Of a stretch of 64,000 bases of DNA, positions 1 to 11,339 are shown piece by piece. Source of the DNA: Diphasiastrum complanatum (taxonomy: Eukaryota > Streptophyta > Lycopodiopsida > Lycopodiales > Lycopodiaceae); NCBI GenBank assembly GCA_029204225.1, contig CM055105.1:9271744-9335743 (forward strand), in the 5' to 3' direction. Each line of letters begins with the position of its first letter. Within the stretch, counting starts at the first letter, position 1. The position numbers and the translations under genes were made by a program. A model generated the notes under the pieces. That model was not told the DNA's origin. It saw nothing but the letters and a program-made list of their open reading frames with translations, and did no database searches.

Positions 1-432
1 GCTGTTGTGGTGTTGGGACCTGGTGCTCCTGTCCTGAGCGAAGATCGTTCTGATCTTCTCAACGTGCTGATCCAACTGGTTGCCATCCCATCGTATGGAT
101 TGTAGTTGATTGTGAAGGTGCATGATTAAAGCTGTAGTCCTCACTTCATACTTCTGTTTTAATCTTTTCCACGCTACATGGCTACTTTCACAGTCTTCGA
201 TCTGCATGAGTAGATTTTCATTTATGGACGAAACAATGATCGCCATTGCGTGTTCATCTTTTCTGATCCATTCAGCACTCCTCAGGTCTCCCTTTGGAGG
301 TTGCACCTCTGAGAGTTCGGTTACCAACCAAATGCCTTCGTCCTTCAGAAGTGTTTTGATTTTGAATTTCCAGATTCTGTAATTTGTGCCATCAAGACTG
401 ATTGCTACTCTTGTCTAGATTGTTGTAGCCAT
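1..432 (-). pseudogene. Ty1/copia gag N-terminus, element A1
   Basis: The minus strand starts at an ATG (432-430) just inside the primer-binding site of the LTR to the right. It reads as a copia gag (UBN2-type) N-terminus: DGTNYRIWKFKIKTLL near residue 15, then a W-I-K-D-E-H-A-M-A-I stretch and SHVAWKRLKQKYE. These are typical of the capsid-like domain that assembles virus-like particles. Codon 6 is TAG, so this copy cannot express gag from this start. The reading frame continues to the window edge, so the rest of the element lies outside. A second copy of the same gag start sits at 9046 with a glutamine codon at that position but other stops. Confidence 0.8.
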
Positions 433-485
433 ATTGTGTTGTTTAGAAGAATCACTACTGGGATATCAGTAGTGATAACTTGTGT

Positions 486-497
486 GCTCTGATACCA
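486..497 (-). promoter_or_regulatory. Primer-binding site, element A1
   Basis: On the minus strand this is TGGTATCAGAGC, the standard Ty1/copia primer-binding site complementary to the 3' end of initiator Met-tRNA. It directly abuts the LTR end, which fixes the LTR boundary and the minus orientation. Confidence 0.85.
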
Positions 498-1360
498 TGT
501 CGTGGAAGCGAAATTGTTTGGTGTCGCAAAAGCGAAACTATTTTTCTTTTTCGTTTTTGTTTTCGTATTCGCGAACGATTTTGTCTCTTTTATTTTACTT
601 TTGCGCGGAAGCTTCATAGGAACCTAGACACGCGACTGCACATCACAGAACACATTTCATTCTAGAAATCAAAACAGACAACACAAGACAAGGAGATGCA
701 CAAAAATAGAACGATTGTATTATCAGTTTAATTTTAGTGCGAGATCGTCAGTGTCTCGCTCGTTGGCGGAATGATACTCTGCTCTTTCGTTGTGTACTGC
801 TCATTGGCAGACTTTCATGCACAGCTCCTTTTGTTTCTAATATTTTTCTTTTCTACTCTACTCGCTACGTCTCTCTCTGTCTCTTACAATAATTCTGTCT
901 ATTCAGATCTCTCTTTATGACCCAGAGAGAATAGTTTATACTTCCACTATGTGGAGTTTACAAGATAGCTAAACGCAGTATCACAAGACTAGTTAACGCT
1001 AATCAACTAATCAGTTACTCTCTGTCGTTGCCACTCGTTTCACCTAGGCATGAAGTCTATGACTCCAAGCCCGTTGAGTTGCCAGTTGGTAGCGCGAAAG
1101 GTTTCTCTTCATTTGTTTCGTTTCCTTCATTTGCTTTCGTTTCCTTCATTTGCTTTCGTTCATTTCGTTTCTTTCGTATTTTTTTCGTTTTGCATCCCTT
1201 TGCGGTTTGCGGTCCTGGAGGTATGTTTACAATTCACGAATAATTCGAGAATCGTTTGTGCTTCGAGTCAAGAGACGTTGACTTTCGCGAATTGTTCTCG
1301 TTCGACTTTCACTTCGTGTTCGTGTTGCGGCAAAGTTGCAGGAGTTCACCATTTTTGACA
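498..1360 (-). repeat. 5' LTR of element A1 (863 bp)
   Basis: Long terminal repeat of family A. On the minus strand it begins TGTCAAAAATGGTGAACTCC and ends CGCTTCCACGACA, so it has the TG...CA termini of LTRs. It matches the plus-strand LTR at 8125-8980 and the minus-strand LTR at 48046-48854 along its length. One stretch is rich in TTCGTTT/CTTTCG-type pyrimidine repeats; the apparent Phe/Ser-rich reading frames there are low-complexity artefacts. The interior runs left out of the window, so the partner LTR and target duplication cannot be seen. Confidence 0.88.
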
Positions 1361-1480
1361 CAAGCTTCACATCTTTTTCCACACTTTGAGAGTGTCTTTG
1401 GAAGGCCGAGAGCAAGATCCTTGGTGCATAGCATCTCCATAGATTTGAAGTTGGGGTGTCCCAACCTCTTATAAGCTCTC
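1361..1480 (-). pseudogene. Copia GAG-pre-integrase fragment
   Basis: Immediately beyond the A1 LTR the minus strand encodes KRLGHPNFKSM and GLPKTLSKCGKRCEAC. These are the histidine and cysteine halves of the integrase N-terminal zinc motif (GAG-pre-integrase domain) of a different copia element. The A1 LTR therefore landed inside an older copia pol gene. Only about 40 codons remain and the right edge fades into unrelated DNA. The same domain is better preserved at about 10.6 kb in element G. Confidence 0.7.
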
Positions 1481-1490
1481 CATCACCCAA

Positions 1491-3964
1491 ATTATGTGCA
1501 ACCTAGCATTCCAACAAAAGCCTACATTACACGGTTCTTATATGATCTGCATTTGTTTTGACTTGGGCCAGCTTGTAATTTGATGTTATAAGATGAAATT
1601 TTTATAGGATTTTTGAAATTGAGATCCAGCTGGACGTTTTGACTTACTATTAGCATTTATGAACCTTTCATGTGGGTCCAAGATCCTTTTCATTATCAAA
1701 TCTGAGCATATCATAGAATGTTGTCTTGTATTACCTTGTAGTTGATTGCTCAAGTTTTCTTTAAGATCCGACGACTTTGGTTCTATGATGTGAAATAATA
1801 CTTCCACGAAGCATCTTATCTTGATTCATGACAAAGGCCTTCTTGAGTTTGTAAATTAAAACAAATGCAGAATATAACAAATGTTTTATATGCATTTGTT
1901 TTATAAATTTTTGGAAAGACAATTTTCACTTCCCACTAGCTTTATGCCAAACTACTAATATAACAACTAACAACTAACTTTAATCAAACATATGTTTCAA
2001 AAAAATATAATAAAATAAATTAGTTTTATTTTTTATTAATAAATTTTTCTCATTAATTAAACTTATTTTTAGGATCTAACAAATTTATAAACTATTTATT
2101 TTTGCAGATTTCTATTAAATTTCAAAGAAACAAATGCAATCAAGTAATAAATAAAACCGATTCTAAGGTATTTTTTAAGAATTACATATTTATAAAAATA
2201 ATTATGGTTTAGCGTTTATCAATATTAACATTGATTCATACATTTTTTGTTGAGAAATTAAAACCCTTTATTGATTTAGTTTAAATCATCAAAACATTCT
2301 AATAAAATATATGCTCCATATATAATTTACAATAAAAACAAATGAAATAGAATAGACAATTTTTTTATATAATTACAAATAATAATTTTTCATATCCTAA
2401 TATGAGTTAATTCAATAGTAATGAATTTTAAATAAACTTGTTATTTTTCTGACAAATAAAAAACAATGTATGAATATTGGACAAATAGTTTCTTGATTTC
2501 AAAATAAAAGATACTCTTTGAAGATAAGCTAAAAATCAAATCATTTGGTTTAGAAACTTTTAATAACAATGTGAAGTACAATTATACAAAACAAAATTAC
2601 ATACATAGAAAAATTATAAGAAATATCAAAAGAAAATGCTACTTTTTGTAATTATAAATTATATTATGATGCGTACCTTGTGAAAATTAATGTTTTTACG
2701 ATCATAGATTAATCATGTTTAGTTATAAGAAATTTAATGAAATTCAAATCAATCACATAAGTATTAGAGATCAAACTTTCAATGAATCTACAATTCAACA
2801 TTGAAATCCAACATCACCAAACACTCCAAATCTGCTTAATACAAAAAATAGAGTACAATGTATTAACATAAAATTTAACATATTAGCTCAAATTTAAAAA
2901 CGATTTCACTTTCTATGATTCACAATAATTCTATGTTGCATACCACTACTAAATAATATTTTACATGTGATTCTACTTGTAATTCTATACTTGTAATAAT
3001 AAGCTAATGGTAATTCTATACACATCAAATTTTAAATTTATGATATTAAAAACAATTCGAAATTTTAAATTTTAAAAGAAATATTAAAAATTGTGAGCTG
3101 TAAAAATAGAGCAAATAGACTAAAAACAATTTACATACATTTTTATAAAACAAAAACATTAAAAGGATATAATATTTCTGAGTCCAATCCAAGTCAATCA
3201 ATAATATATTGATTTTATAAAAAAATAAAAAAATAAAACATAAATTCAACTACTTATTTAATTATTAAATTCATATTTATTTTTTAAATAAATAAGTTTG
3301 CAATTGGACAAAATCGAATGACACTTTTATTTTTTTAACCTTAAATCTATTTTTATTAAAATCAAAATATGTTATAATATAAATTACACATAAGTTCATG
3401 TCTTTCATCATTTTTTATGCTAAATTATTCCATATATTATCTGATACATTGATTTGATATCTAATATTACAATTTAGATCAAATGTGTATTTCTAATATA
3501 ACAAAGTTCTTTGAATAGCTAATTTTATTTTTAATTCATAGTATTTAAAATAAAGTTTTTTATTTCAAATATTTGAAATATAGATTAAATTTTTTTTATA
3601 TAATTCCAAATATTATTCAACAAAAGTCGATCGATACAACAAAATATTCATCACTATATTTTGTGATTTTTATATCAGCTATTGACATATATTGAAATAC
3701 TTATAATTTTCTGAATGTTTATTTACCATTGTAAATATCATAATATTTTAAAGAAATCCAAAAAAAATTCTATCTCAAAAATACTACTAAATTTATGTCA
3801 AGTTCACAAACATCTAAGATTAAACTTGTTATGACTTTGACAAATCTAATTCATTAACATAAACTAAACAACAATCATTCAAAATTTAAATTAGCGAGTA
3901 AATTTTGAATAAATAATTATTATGCATCTATTAGAAATAGTTATTATGAAGGTATTGCAAATAA
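1491..3964. other. AT-rich intergenic DNA, no gene seen
   Basis: About 2.5 kb, most of it extremely AT-rich (runs of A/T, TAAATT, ATTTTT). It has no reading frame resembling a protein and no LTR, primer site or tandem array that I can support. The few short frames are Leu/Phe/Ile-biased, as expected from base composition. The first 300 bases (to about 1860) are less AT-rich and may be a worn transposon fragment, but I cannot name it. Confidence 0.6.
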
Positions 3965-4363
3965 TTATAAATATATATTTATCATGCAATTATTACAAAT
4001 AGAATTTTTTATCAAATCAAGTTTTTGCCTTGCATGGGGTCCCATTCTTGTTGGATCATTGCTCGTTGTCGACCTTTGTTCCTCTGATTCTCCATCTGGA
4101 TAGGGAAAATCCTTTTTTTCGAGTGACATTTCCATCAAGGCATCATCCTTACAAAGTTGTCCAAGTGACGCATAGGATGCTAACTCTTCCATACCAGATC
4201 TGATCCTTTTGGACAGTCTAACATAGTATTTTGCCATGATGATATGTTGGAGAATCACGGGATCGCAATCCTTCACTAGATGATGGATCCAATAGGTGTA
4301 GTCTCGGATTGTTTCAGCAGGAAACTTTTTTAATTTCGATAATCGTACAAGGGCGATCTCCAT
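3965..4363 (-). pseudogene. Ty3/gypsy gag fragment
   Basis: A minus-strand frame of 132 codons contains LVRLSKLKKFPAETIRDYTY, then YYVRLSKRIRSGMEELASYA. This is the C-terminal part of the retrotransposon gag domain of Ty3/gypsy elements (the sequence around the major homology-like region and the start of the nucleocapsid). A sister fragment with EWVKHLRFECEP and FLSGLSKRIKRELKRH occurs at 59.6-60.0 kb. No protease or RT follows to the left; the frame runs into AT-rich DNA. It is a relic with no visible LTR. Confidence 0.65.
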
Positions 4364-4899
4364 AGTTCAGCACTAGAATAGCGCAAAGTAGCTGGTTGGT
4401 GAATTGCTTCAAGATTTGCTCAATGACTCTGGTGTTTCAACCTTCTTTTTTTTTTGTGGGAGATGAAGAAGAAAAAGAGAAGAGAATCAGTAAACGGTGG
4501 ATCAGTATGTATGAGACAGAAATAGATTTATCTAACAGAGATGGAGATAGAACATGGAATATAGATGGGACTGAAGAATGATGAATGGATAGTTTTTTTT
4601 TTTTTTTGGAGATTTCTTCAAATCTGAGTGAATCAATTTGTCAACCTTCCTACAATAGCTGTATTTCTAGACAATGTGAGTTCTGCAAGAGTTCTTGATG
4701 GACAGATTTGTCAAGATCTAGAAAACACTCAGTTTTTTAACACTTTTTGGCACTTTTTCTTAGATATTTAAAAATCTAACCATTGGATCTTCACAAAATT
4801 TTTACAATAGCCAGATCTAGATTAGATCTATCTATAAAAATTTTTTCAAAGGTTACTTCTTAGCAAATCTCAAAAAATCATGGAAAACGTGCATTTTTT

Positions 4900-5500
4900 T
4901 GGTGTTTCTTTTGCAAAAGTTTAAGATTTTCTGGGAACCAACCCTCGTAGACTGGTATGAACTTGTATCTCAGTCAGATTCAGCTGCCCACCAAGCTGCA
5001 AGAGGTACTTCCCAAGGAAACTAAAAAAATCTTGAAAAAACTGTATTCTTTTGTGGTTGTTTTGCAAAAATTTTAAGTTTTTTTGGGAACAAACCCTCAC
5101 AGACTGGTTACCAAACTGCAAGAGAAAAAAAGTGCATTTTTTGTGGTTTTCTTGCAAAATTTTAAGATTTTCTAGTAACAAACCCTTGCAGACTGGTATG
5201 CACTTGTATCTCAGTCAGATTCAGCTGCTCACCATGCTGCGAGAGTTACTTCCCTAGTAAACTCAAAAAATCTTGAAAAAACTGTATTTTTTTGGGGGTT
5301 TTTGGCCAAATTTTGAGATTTTATGGGAAATAATCTTTGCAGGCTGGTATGTGCTTGTATCTGAGTTAGATCCACTTGCTTACCAAGCTATGAGAGTTAC
5401 TTCCCAGGGAAACTCATCAAAATTTGATGTCTAAGAAGGTTCTAGGCCACTTTTTGCTCTTGGAAATCTTCACAGGGGCACTTTTTTTGGGATCTAACTC
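4900..5500. repeat. Diverged tandem repeat, unit about 150 bp
   Basis: At least four imperfect direct copies begin near 4921, 5071, 5162 and 5314. The shared order is TTTTAAGATTTTCTGGGAAC, a 'CAGACTGGTATG...CTTGTATCTCAGTCAGATTCAGCTGC' block with small changes, 'CAAGCTGC(A/G)AGAG.TACTTCCC', then AAATCTTGAAAAAACTGTATT and TTTTTGCAAAATT. The second copy has lost its middle and is only about 90 bp. The copies are clearly decayed. Related but weaker segments (GCGAAGGTTAGTTTTGAG; GGAAGTAACCTTCACAGGCT) continue to about 5830. Confidence 0.7.
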
Positions 5501-5880
5501 TCGCAAACTTCTCTGTGTCCTTGTCTCACTGAGATGGAACTTCAGAGACCTCTGCGAAGGTTAGTTTTGAGTTTTGATTTTTTTTTTTTTTACAAGGGAT
5601 TTTTGAATTTTTATGGATTTTTCTTTGTTTTTTTCAAAATCTATTGGGAAGTAACCTTCACAGGCTTCTACGCAGGTTTGGGACAGTACCCTGGAGCTGC
5701 TGCCAGTCATGCGAAGGTTAGTTCTTGTTGGTTTTTGAGAAATTAAAATCTGATGGAATTTTGGCTCTCTTTTTCCCTCCAAAAACAGATTTTGAGCTTT
5801 TTTTCTGATTTTTATGGATTTTAGGGATTAACGAAGGGATTGGGTGCCTGGATCTGATCCTCCCACCCCACAATCTCTCC
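5501..5880. repeat. Weakly repetitive leader-like DNA
   Basis: Two imperfect copies of a GCGAAGGTTAGTT(T/C)(T/C)(T/G) motif at about 5554 and 5713 flank T-rich tracts and TTTTTATGGATTT repeats. The words AGTAACCTTCACAGGCTTCT resemble the tandem units on the left. No protein-coding sequence is seen. This could be the untranslated leader of the LTR element whose LTR ends at 6828, but no primer site was identified. Confidence 0.35.
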
Positions 5881-6828
<948 letters not shown>

Positions 6829-7008
6829 GAGATCCACTATCACTTTGTTCAGGAGAAGCTCCATAATGGCGACACGCTTGAATATTGTCCCACAAAAGAT
6901 AATAGTGCAGATGTGTTCACTAAGACTAGAGTTTGATTTAAAGCTCTTTGTGAAGCTTTAAATTTAAAGCAACATGCTGATTTTCTTACTTAGTGAATAC
7001 ATGTCATT
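6829..7008 (+). pseudogene. Copia RNase H tail, element K
   Basis: The plus strand encodes IHYHFVQEKLHNGDTLEYCP then DNSADVFTKT. This is the extreme C-terminus of copia RNase H (the 'H..VRE....A D.FTK' block), with a stop after the FTKT motif. It is followed by a purine-rich stretch (TTTGAGGG) and an LTR, as expected of the 3' end of a copia element. Upstream it is cut at 6828 by the boundary of another LTR family, so most of pol is missing. Confidence 0.75.
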
Positions 7009-7020
7009 TTCATTTGAGGG

Positions 7021-7592
7021 TGTTAGAATAATAAATGTAAATGATGTAGAAGCCATAGGTTACTATGACCCAAAAGGTCGAGATCTGTGGTCATTTATAT
7101 TCTAGGCCCAAGTTAGTATGAAACTAACTTGTAGGGACTCGTGGGTCCACTAGGGGCCTATACATGTGAATTAAGTACCTAACTTGTTATTTGGGGTACT
7201 TAATTATTTTACGTAACTTATGGTAGCTAGATAGCCATTAGTCAAGTTATTGGACAGCCAATAGTCATGAAGGTAGATAGCCATCTTGGACTACTTATAT
7301 GTAGTCATTCATTTGTATGAGACACACTTTTGTTCATAATGGTTGTCCACAAGTTTCTACAAGAGGGTCATCTAACCATCTCTCTCTTCTCTTTGAGAAT
7401 ACTTTGTGTTAATGAATAGTCTTGATTATGGATTCCTATAGTCTGTACTCAGATTTTCTCATTATGTTTCTTTTTCAGATCATTCAATAATCATTATCAT
7501 TTTTTCATTTAACTATTTCTGATTTCTGTGAGCAGTTTATTAACAGTTTCTGTCTGACTTTCATCTCGTTGTATGCTTTTATTAAAATATCA
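7021..7592 (+). repeat. LTR of element K (572 bp)
   Basis: Begins TGTTAGAATAATAAATG after a purine tract and ends ATTAAAATATCA directly before a copia primer-binding site, giving TG...CA ends. Unusually it has 3' element sequence (RNase H, polypurine tract) on its left and 5' element sequence (primer site, gag) on its right, so it acts as both 3' and 5' LTR. Confidence 0.8.
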
Positions 7593-7605
7593 TGGTATCA
7601 GAGCC
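7593..7605 (+). promoter_or_regulatory. Primer-binding site, element K
   Basis: TGGTATCAGAGCC immediately follows the LTR and is the initiator Met-tRNA primer site of copia elements. Confidence 0.85.
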
Positions 7606-7707
7606 TAGATAGAGATAGGCTGAGTGTAAAGTCTGATATTGTGGCTGGAGGAGGACTGTGCCCCTCTGTGCTTGTTGAAGTTCCTCTCTTAGCACAAGGA
7701 GAAAGCC

Positions 7708-8124
7708 ATGTCAAGCGTAGGATCTTCATTTCTATCGCTCAGACCTCCTCTATTCAATGGATTTGGATTTGAAGGATGGAAACATACCATGTGCCTCTAC
7801 CTCAGAGATGAAATGGTGTACAAAGTGGTGGATGGAACTGAGACATGTCCTGTGTTTGGACCTGAGCCAACCAAACCTCAGTAGATGAACTGATTGAATG
7901 GATGCGGAAAGACAATAAGACAATTGCATGCATTGCACTTTGCCTTGCCCCCAATGTGAAAAATATGATGAAGTCTCATATGACCCACAACAAGGATCTT
8001 ATGAGTGCCTTGCAAGCAACCTATGGATAGAAGTCAGAAATGGATGCTTTGTGGTTGGAAGTCGCATTGGATGAGCCGAAGTTGAGCTAAAGTTTGTTGA
8101 AGGACAAAGCCTTCAAGATCATAT
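7708..8124 (+). pseudogene. Copia gag N-terminus, element K
   Basis: The ATG at 7708 lies about 100 bases after the primer site. The frame reads MSSVGSSFLSLRPPLFNGFG, then FEGWKHTMCLYLRDEMVYKV. This matches copia gag N-termini (a 'L..F.G.NF..WK..M...L' pattern). A TAG occurs after about 58 codons and several more stops and frame changes follow. The copy is broken at 8125 by the family A LTR, and no gag continuation is evident beyond it. It is dead as a protein gene. Confidence 0.65.
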
Positions 8125-8980
8125 TGTCAGAAATGGTGAACTCCTGCAACTTTGTCGCAGCACGAACACGAAGCGAAGGTCGAATGAGAACAATCCGCGA
8201 CAATCAACATGCCTTGACTCGAAGCACAAACGATTTGTGAATCATTCGTGAATCGTAAACATACCTCCAGGACCGCAAACCGCAAAGGGACGCAAAACGA
8301 AAAACAACGAAAGAAACAAAAAGAACAAAAGCAAACGGGAGATTACGAAGTAAACGAAGAGGAATCTTTCGCACTACCAGTTGGCAGCTCAACGGGCTTG
8401 GAGTCGTAGACTTCACGCCCAGGTGAAATGAGAGGCAATGACGAAGACTAACTGATTAGTTGATTAGTGTTAACTAGTCTTGTGATTTCTGCATTTAGCC
8501 ATCTTGTAAACTCCACACAGTGGAGGTATAAACTATCCTCTCTGGATCATAAACGTAGAGTTAAGAGAAGAGAATAGACATAATTTCTGTAAGAGACAGA
8601 GAGAGAGGTAGCGAGTAGAGAAGAAAAGAAAAATACTAGAGTTGTGCATGAAAGTCTGCCAACGAGCAGAACACAGTGAAAGAGTAGAGTGTCATTCCGC
8701 CAACGAGTGAAACACTGACGATCTCGCTCTAAAAATTAAACTGATAATATAGTCGCTCTATTTTCGTGCATGTCCATGTCTTGTGTCGTCTATCTTGATT
8801 GCTAGAAACAAATGTATTCTGTGATGTGCAGTCGAGTGTCTAGGTTGTAAAAGTTTTTGCGCAAAAGAAAATTCAAAGACACGAAATCGTTCGTGAATAT
8901 GAAAACGAAAACAAAATCTAAAAAGAAACTATTTCGCGTTTGCGAAACCGAACCGAACAACATTTTCCGCTTCCACGACA
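8125..8980 (+). repeat. 5' LTR of element A2 (856 bp)
   Basis: Plus-strand family A LTR: starts TGTCAGAAATGGTGAACTCC and ends CGCTTCCACGACA before a primer site. It is collinear with the LTRs at 498-1360 and 48046-48854. The five bases before it are CATAT; a matching 3' duplication was not found because the element is truncated on the right. It interrupts the gag of element K. Confidence 0.88.
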
Positions 8981-8992
8981 TGGTATCAGGGC
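8981..8992 (+). promoter_or_regulatory. Primer-binding site, element A2
   Basis: TGGTATCAGGGC, one base different from the copia consensus primer site, directly after the LTR. Confidence 0.8.
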
Positions 8993-9045
8993 CCACATGT
9001 TATCACTACTAATATCCCAGCAGTGATTCTTCTAGACAACACAAT

Positions 9046-9135
9046 ATGGCTACAACAATTCAGACAATAGTAGCAATTTGTCTTGATGGCGCAAATTACA
9101 GAATCTAGAAATTCAAAATCAAATAGGTAGGAATA
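9046..9135 (+). pseudogene. gag start remnant, element A2
   Basis: The ATG at 9046 begins MATTIQTIVAICLDGANYRI, which aligns with the A1 gag start at 432 (minus). A TAG follows that peptide and a second one comes shortly after. Similarity ends near 9135, where unrelated DNA begins. This is the only coding remnant of element A2. Confidence 0.75.
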
Positions 9136-9766
9136 GATAGGAGGTTGTGGACAGGCAGGCCACACAGCAGGTAGTGCACATTAGTATTCAATGTAGCGAG
9201 CTATTGGGGCCTTAGCGAGGTCAGTTGGGTCTGGCTCCTTCCAGAATTGCGATGGATTGGCTATTTGATGTCTGCCAGAAACTTTTTGAATGATGATGGG
9301 AGACAAAAGTGTTTTGTAGCCTCCTCAGATATGCATTGTAGCCTCCCCAGAAAATGAGATTGGTAGCAGCAGAAATGCGTTGAGCAATGGCCATAGAAAT
9401 TTGCTTGAAGTCTACCACAGAAATGTACGATTGGCTACCACGAAAATGCTTAGACCATTGTTAGTTAAATCTTCATAGCTTGATTAGCGATGAACTAAGA
9501 AAAATCATTCATCTCTGCCTCCTCATGATAAAGCATTCTCATCATTCGCTACATAGAATTTTCTTCATGACTGTCATCGGAAATGCGCTCAGGTTTGGTA
9601 GAAAACAGTAGGAGTGTTTCACCTCTAAAGTGCGATTGAGTGGCCATAAAAATGTGCTGGAATCCAATAGGAATGCATTTGGTCTCTGCTACAAAGAAGA
9701 CATTGGAATGGTAATGATCACATCCATATCGTCAAAGAAACAATGATGGCTTTATAGGTACTCGCA
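9136..9766. other. Unassigned DNA with degenerate short repeats
   Basis: No credible coding sequence. Between about 9330 and 9700 a loose motif of the form GCCA-nn-AAATG-(C/T)G recurs every 30-60 bases (for example GCAGAAATGCGTTGAGC, CCACAGAAATGTACGATT, CCATAAAAATGTGCTGG). It may be an old minisatellite or transposon end. Identity unknown. Confidence 0.35.
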
Positions 9767-10816
9767 TTAGTGACCTGAATAGGAAATTCCCTTTGCTCGG
9801 ACAAGAGACTCCTTGATCTTTGCTTCATCCAAGTTAAACTTATGATCTTCATGAAAGATCACATCTCTACTTACAACATTCTTGTCAGTAGAGGGAAGAT
9901 ATACTTTATATGCTTTTTTAGAAGATGCATATCCAACAAAAATTCCTTTAACAACACTAGGATCATCCTTCTTCCTAGTCTCTAAAGGTACATGCACAAA
10001 GCATACACAGCCAAAGATCCTAAGATGATCTATCTTAGGCTTTTTCTTACACAACATCTCAAATGGTGTTCTTCCTTCTATTGCAAGATTAGAAAGTCTA
10101 TTACAAAGATAATTTGCACATGCAACTGCTTCTCCCCAAAATTCTTTAGGCAAAGATTCTTCTAGCCTAATGGCTTTTGCACATTCCCACAAAGTTCTAT
10201 TTTTTCCCTCAACAACTCCATTTTGCTGAGGAGTATTAGAGGTATATTCACCTCCACTATCACTTCTCAAAGCTTTCAACTTGAAAGTAAACTGCTTTTC
10301 TACATAAGCTTTGAAAGTAAGGAAAACATCATAAACCATGGCTTCAGAAGATAACATATAGATCCAAGAATACCTTGTATAATCATTTACAAAAGAAACA
10401 AAGCAATTTGCTCCTCCTTTGCTTTTGGTTGAAGAGAAATGAACATCAGAGTGCAGGAGTTCAAATGGATGCTGAGTTTTGATGTTTGATCTTGGAAAAG
10501 GCCTTCTATGTGATTTTGCCAAAACACAGGCTTCACAAGGTTGAAGCTCCTTTGATAGTGTCTTTGGTAGTCCAACAACTTTTCCTTCCTTGACCATAGA
10601 TTGCATGGCTTTGAAGTTGGGATGTCCCAATCTCTTATGCCACAGATCCTCCTGATGAACCTTGGTCTCATAAGCAGTATCTGAAATGTTAGCACTCTCC
10701 CTAGATTCTAGTTTGTACATCTTTCCAATTCTAGATCCTCTAGCAATAACTTCATTTTCTCTTGAGATTATACACTTGTCAACATGAAACTTGACATCCA
10801 ATCCACTATCAAACAA
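9767..10816 (-). pseudogene. Copia integrase, element G
   Basis: The minus strand carries 349 codons of copia integrase. The N-terminal zinc motif is present (LWHKRLGHPNF with CEACVLAKSHRRPF). The core has the catalytic Asp residues in LLHSDVHF and FVNDYTRYSWIY and the Glu in DSGGEYTSN, followed by TPQQNGVVEGKNRTLWE and the C-terminal GIFVGYASSKKAYKVYLP. Integrase joins the cDNA ends to host DNA. The frame is open here but is preceded by a CAG-to-TAG change in the linker from protease (VG*LFDSG). It ends at about 9780 inside the integrase-RT linker. RT of the same element type lies on the other side of the LTR (12.35-14.08 kb), so the gene order is permuted. Confidence 0.85.
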
Positions 10817-11333
10817 CTATCCTACACTGATGAGATTTTTGGTTAGTCTAGGTACATAAAGTACATCATGCAAACAAAATGATTTTGATGACAATGCATG
10901 CAGTGAAATACTTCATATTCCTTCAATTATACACTCTACATCATTAGCAGTATAGATTGATCTTTTTTGCACCTAGATATGGCATGAGACTTGTGAAAGT
11001 GTTTCTAGAACTAGACATATGGGAACTAGCCCCACTATCTATCCACCAGATTTTTTCATTCTTGAAAGGAAAAGATAAAAAGCTAGACATCACACCCTCA
11101 CACTCTTCCTCATTAGTAAGGTTAGCTTGTTTAGATTGGTTCTTCTTCTTGATACATACCACAAAAGAAACATTTGATCTTTGACAGCTTCTTCTTGCCA
11201 CTGGATGTTGCAATTTGTGAGGGTTGATCCTCACTACCTTCTTTGGCTTGTCCTCATTAAGTGTTGTTGACCTTTGCCCTTGTTGAAAATTATCACTTCT
11301 CACTTGACATTGGTTATTGTAAATATTGATCAA
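10817..11333 (-). pseudogene. Copia gag C-terminus and protease, element G
   Basis: The minus strand encodes the gag tail (KPKKVVRINPHKLQ) and then, after a frame change, a half-decayed zinc knuckle (IKCFFCG). Next comes the aspartic protease start WWIDSGASSHM with its catalytic DSG, and the GAKK block that precedes GAG-pre-integrase. Protease would process the Gag-Pol polyprotein. At least one frameshift and the downstream TAG disable it. The gag tail is closely related to the end of the gag at 16.1-16.85 kb. The right edge joins the LTR at about 11340 without a primer site or gag N-terminus. Confidence 0.7.
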
Positions 11334-11339
11334 ACATTA

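Noticed and set aside
1028-1474. Phe/Ser-rich plus-strand frames
   Set aside because: Pyrimidine-rich part of the family A LTR; the same region in other copies has different frames.
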